From assembly GCA_031411575.1 (NCBI GenBank), contig JANOBJ010000379.1, forward strand, positions 1-12,595: 12,595 nt of DNA. Reading direction: 5' to 3'. The notes beneath the pieces were generated by a model. The model had not been told where the DNA came from. It searched no databases and worked only from the letters and a program-made list of their open reading frames with translations. Source of the stretch: JANOBJ01 sp031411575 (GTDB lineage: Bacteria > Pseudomonadota > Gammaproteobacteria > Burkholderiales > Burkholderiaceae_C). Of this stretch, positions 12,456 through 12,595 are shown piece by piece; the stretch's first letter is position 1, and every line of letters begins with the position of its first letter. The position numbers and the translations under genes are program-made.

Positions 12456-12595
12456 CCAGGTATGTTTCGACAGCAGTTGCGTGCAATTCTTCGTGCAAGC
12501 GCCTATGGCAAGGTGCGTTTGCTGATCCCGATGGTGGCGCACCTGAGCGAGATCTCGGCCACACGCGAGGCGCTGGCGCGTGCGAAGCAACAACT
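12456..12595 (+). pseudogene. ptsI: In-frame continuation of ptsI after the amber codon, partial
   Basis: Directly after TAG, the same frame reads PGMFRQQLRAILRASAYGKV and goes on with RLLIPMVAHLSEISATREAL to the end of the window. E. coli enzyme I has RDQLRAILRASAFGKL at the matching place, so coding potential is preserved and no frameshift is present. An ATG at 12462, two codons after the stop with AGG just upstream, could allow re-initiation. The gene continues beyond the window. Confidence 0.85.

Noticed and set aside
1..12595. CRISPR arrays, tRNA or rRNA genes, insertion sequences, prophage or defence genes
   Set aside because: No direct repeat-spacer pattern, cloverleaf, transposase, integrase or known defence motif was seen on either strand.

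Overview
This window looks like chromosomal DNA of a GC-rich betaproteobacterium, most likely a member of the Comamonadaceae (Burkholderiales; Rhodoferax, Polaromonas or Albidiferax-like). The reasons are protein resemblance from memory (a cytochrome c' whose mature N-terminus closely resembles the Alcaligenes/Achromobacter protein, a DUF4197 protein, a regulatory-type PTS with HPr and enzyme I but no sugar permease nearby), strong codon bias to G/C-ending codons, and two kinds of dispersed repeat that I associate with this family. Assignment is by inspection only; no search was run.

Layout. 1-231 is the 3' end of rpsQ (ribosomal protein S17), closed by a strong terminator, followed by a Prx5-type peroxiredoxin (350-856, +). 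A convergent GNAT acetyltransferase (993-1502, -) and an M48 metalloprotease lipoprotein (1560-2411, +) follow. A cytochrome b561 (2424-3101, -) and a cytochrome c' (3295-3750, +) form a divergent pair sharing one 193-bp promoter region. After a clear terminator come a TlpA/ResA-like thiol-disulfide protein (3869-4390, -), a DUF4197 exported protein (4452-5156, +), and an unusual two-domain protein that resembles a degenerate histidine kinase joined to a degenerate receiver (5215-6372, -). A CaiB/BaiF CoA-transferase and an alpha/beta hydrolase form a translationally coupled pair on the minus strand (8615 down to 6637). Divergent from them, after only 36 bp, are a small lipoprotein and an MFS transporter joined by an ATGA overlap (8652-10438, +). 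The window ends with PTS genes: EIIA of the mannose family, HPr and enzyme I (10449-12595, +).

No gap without a gene exceeds 300 bp. The largest are 3102-3294 and 6373-6636.

The most notable observations are two. First, enzyme I has an in-frame amber codon (12453-12455) where the family has an acidic or similar residue, and coding continues in the same frame to the window edge; this is a nonsense mutation, a sequencing error or, less likely, a split or readthrough gene. Second, a short AT-rich palindromic repeat with a conserved tail occurs three times (about 908-960, 3770-3815, 10095-10144). Two copies are intergenic, but the third lies in frame inside the MFS transporter, where it supplies the end of a membrane helix and a loop, marked by a burst of rare TTA/ATA codons. 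All three copies are open in that same frame, which is the behaviour of a protein-tolerated palindromic element.
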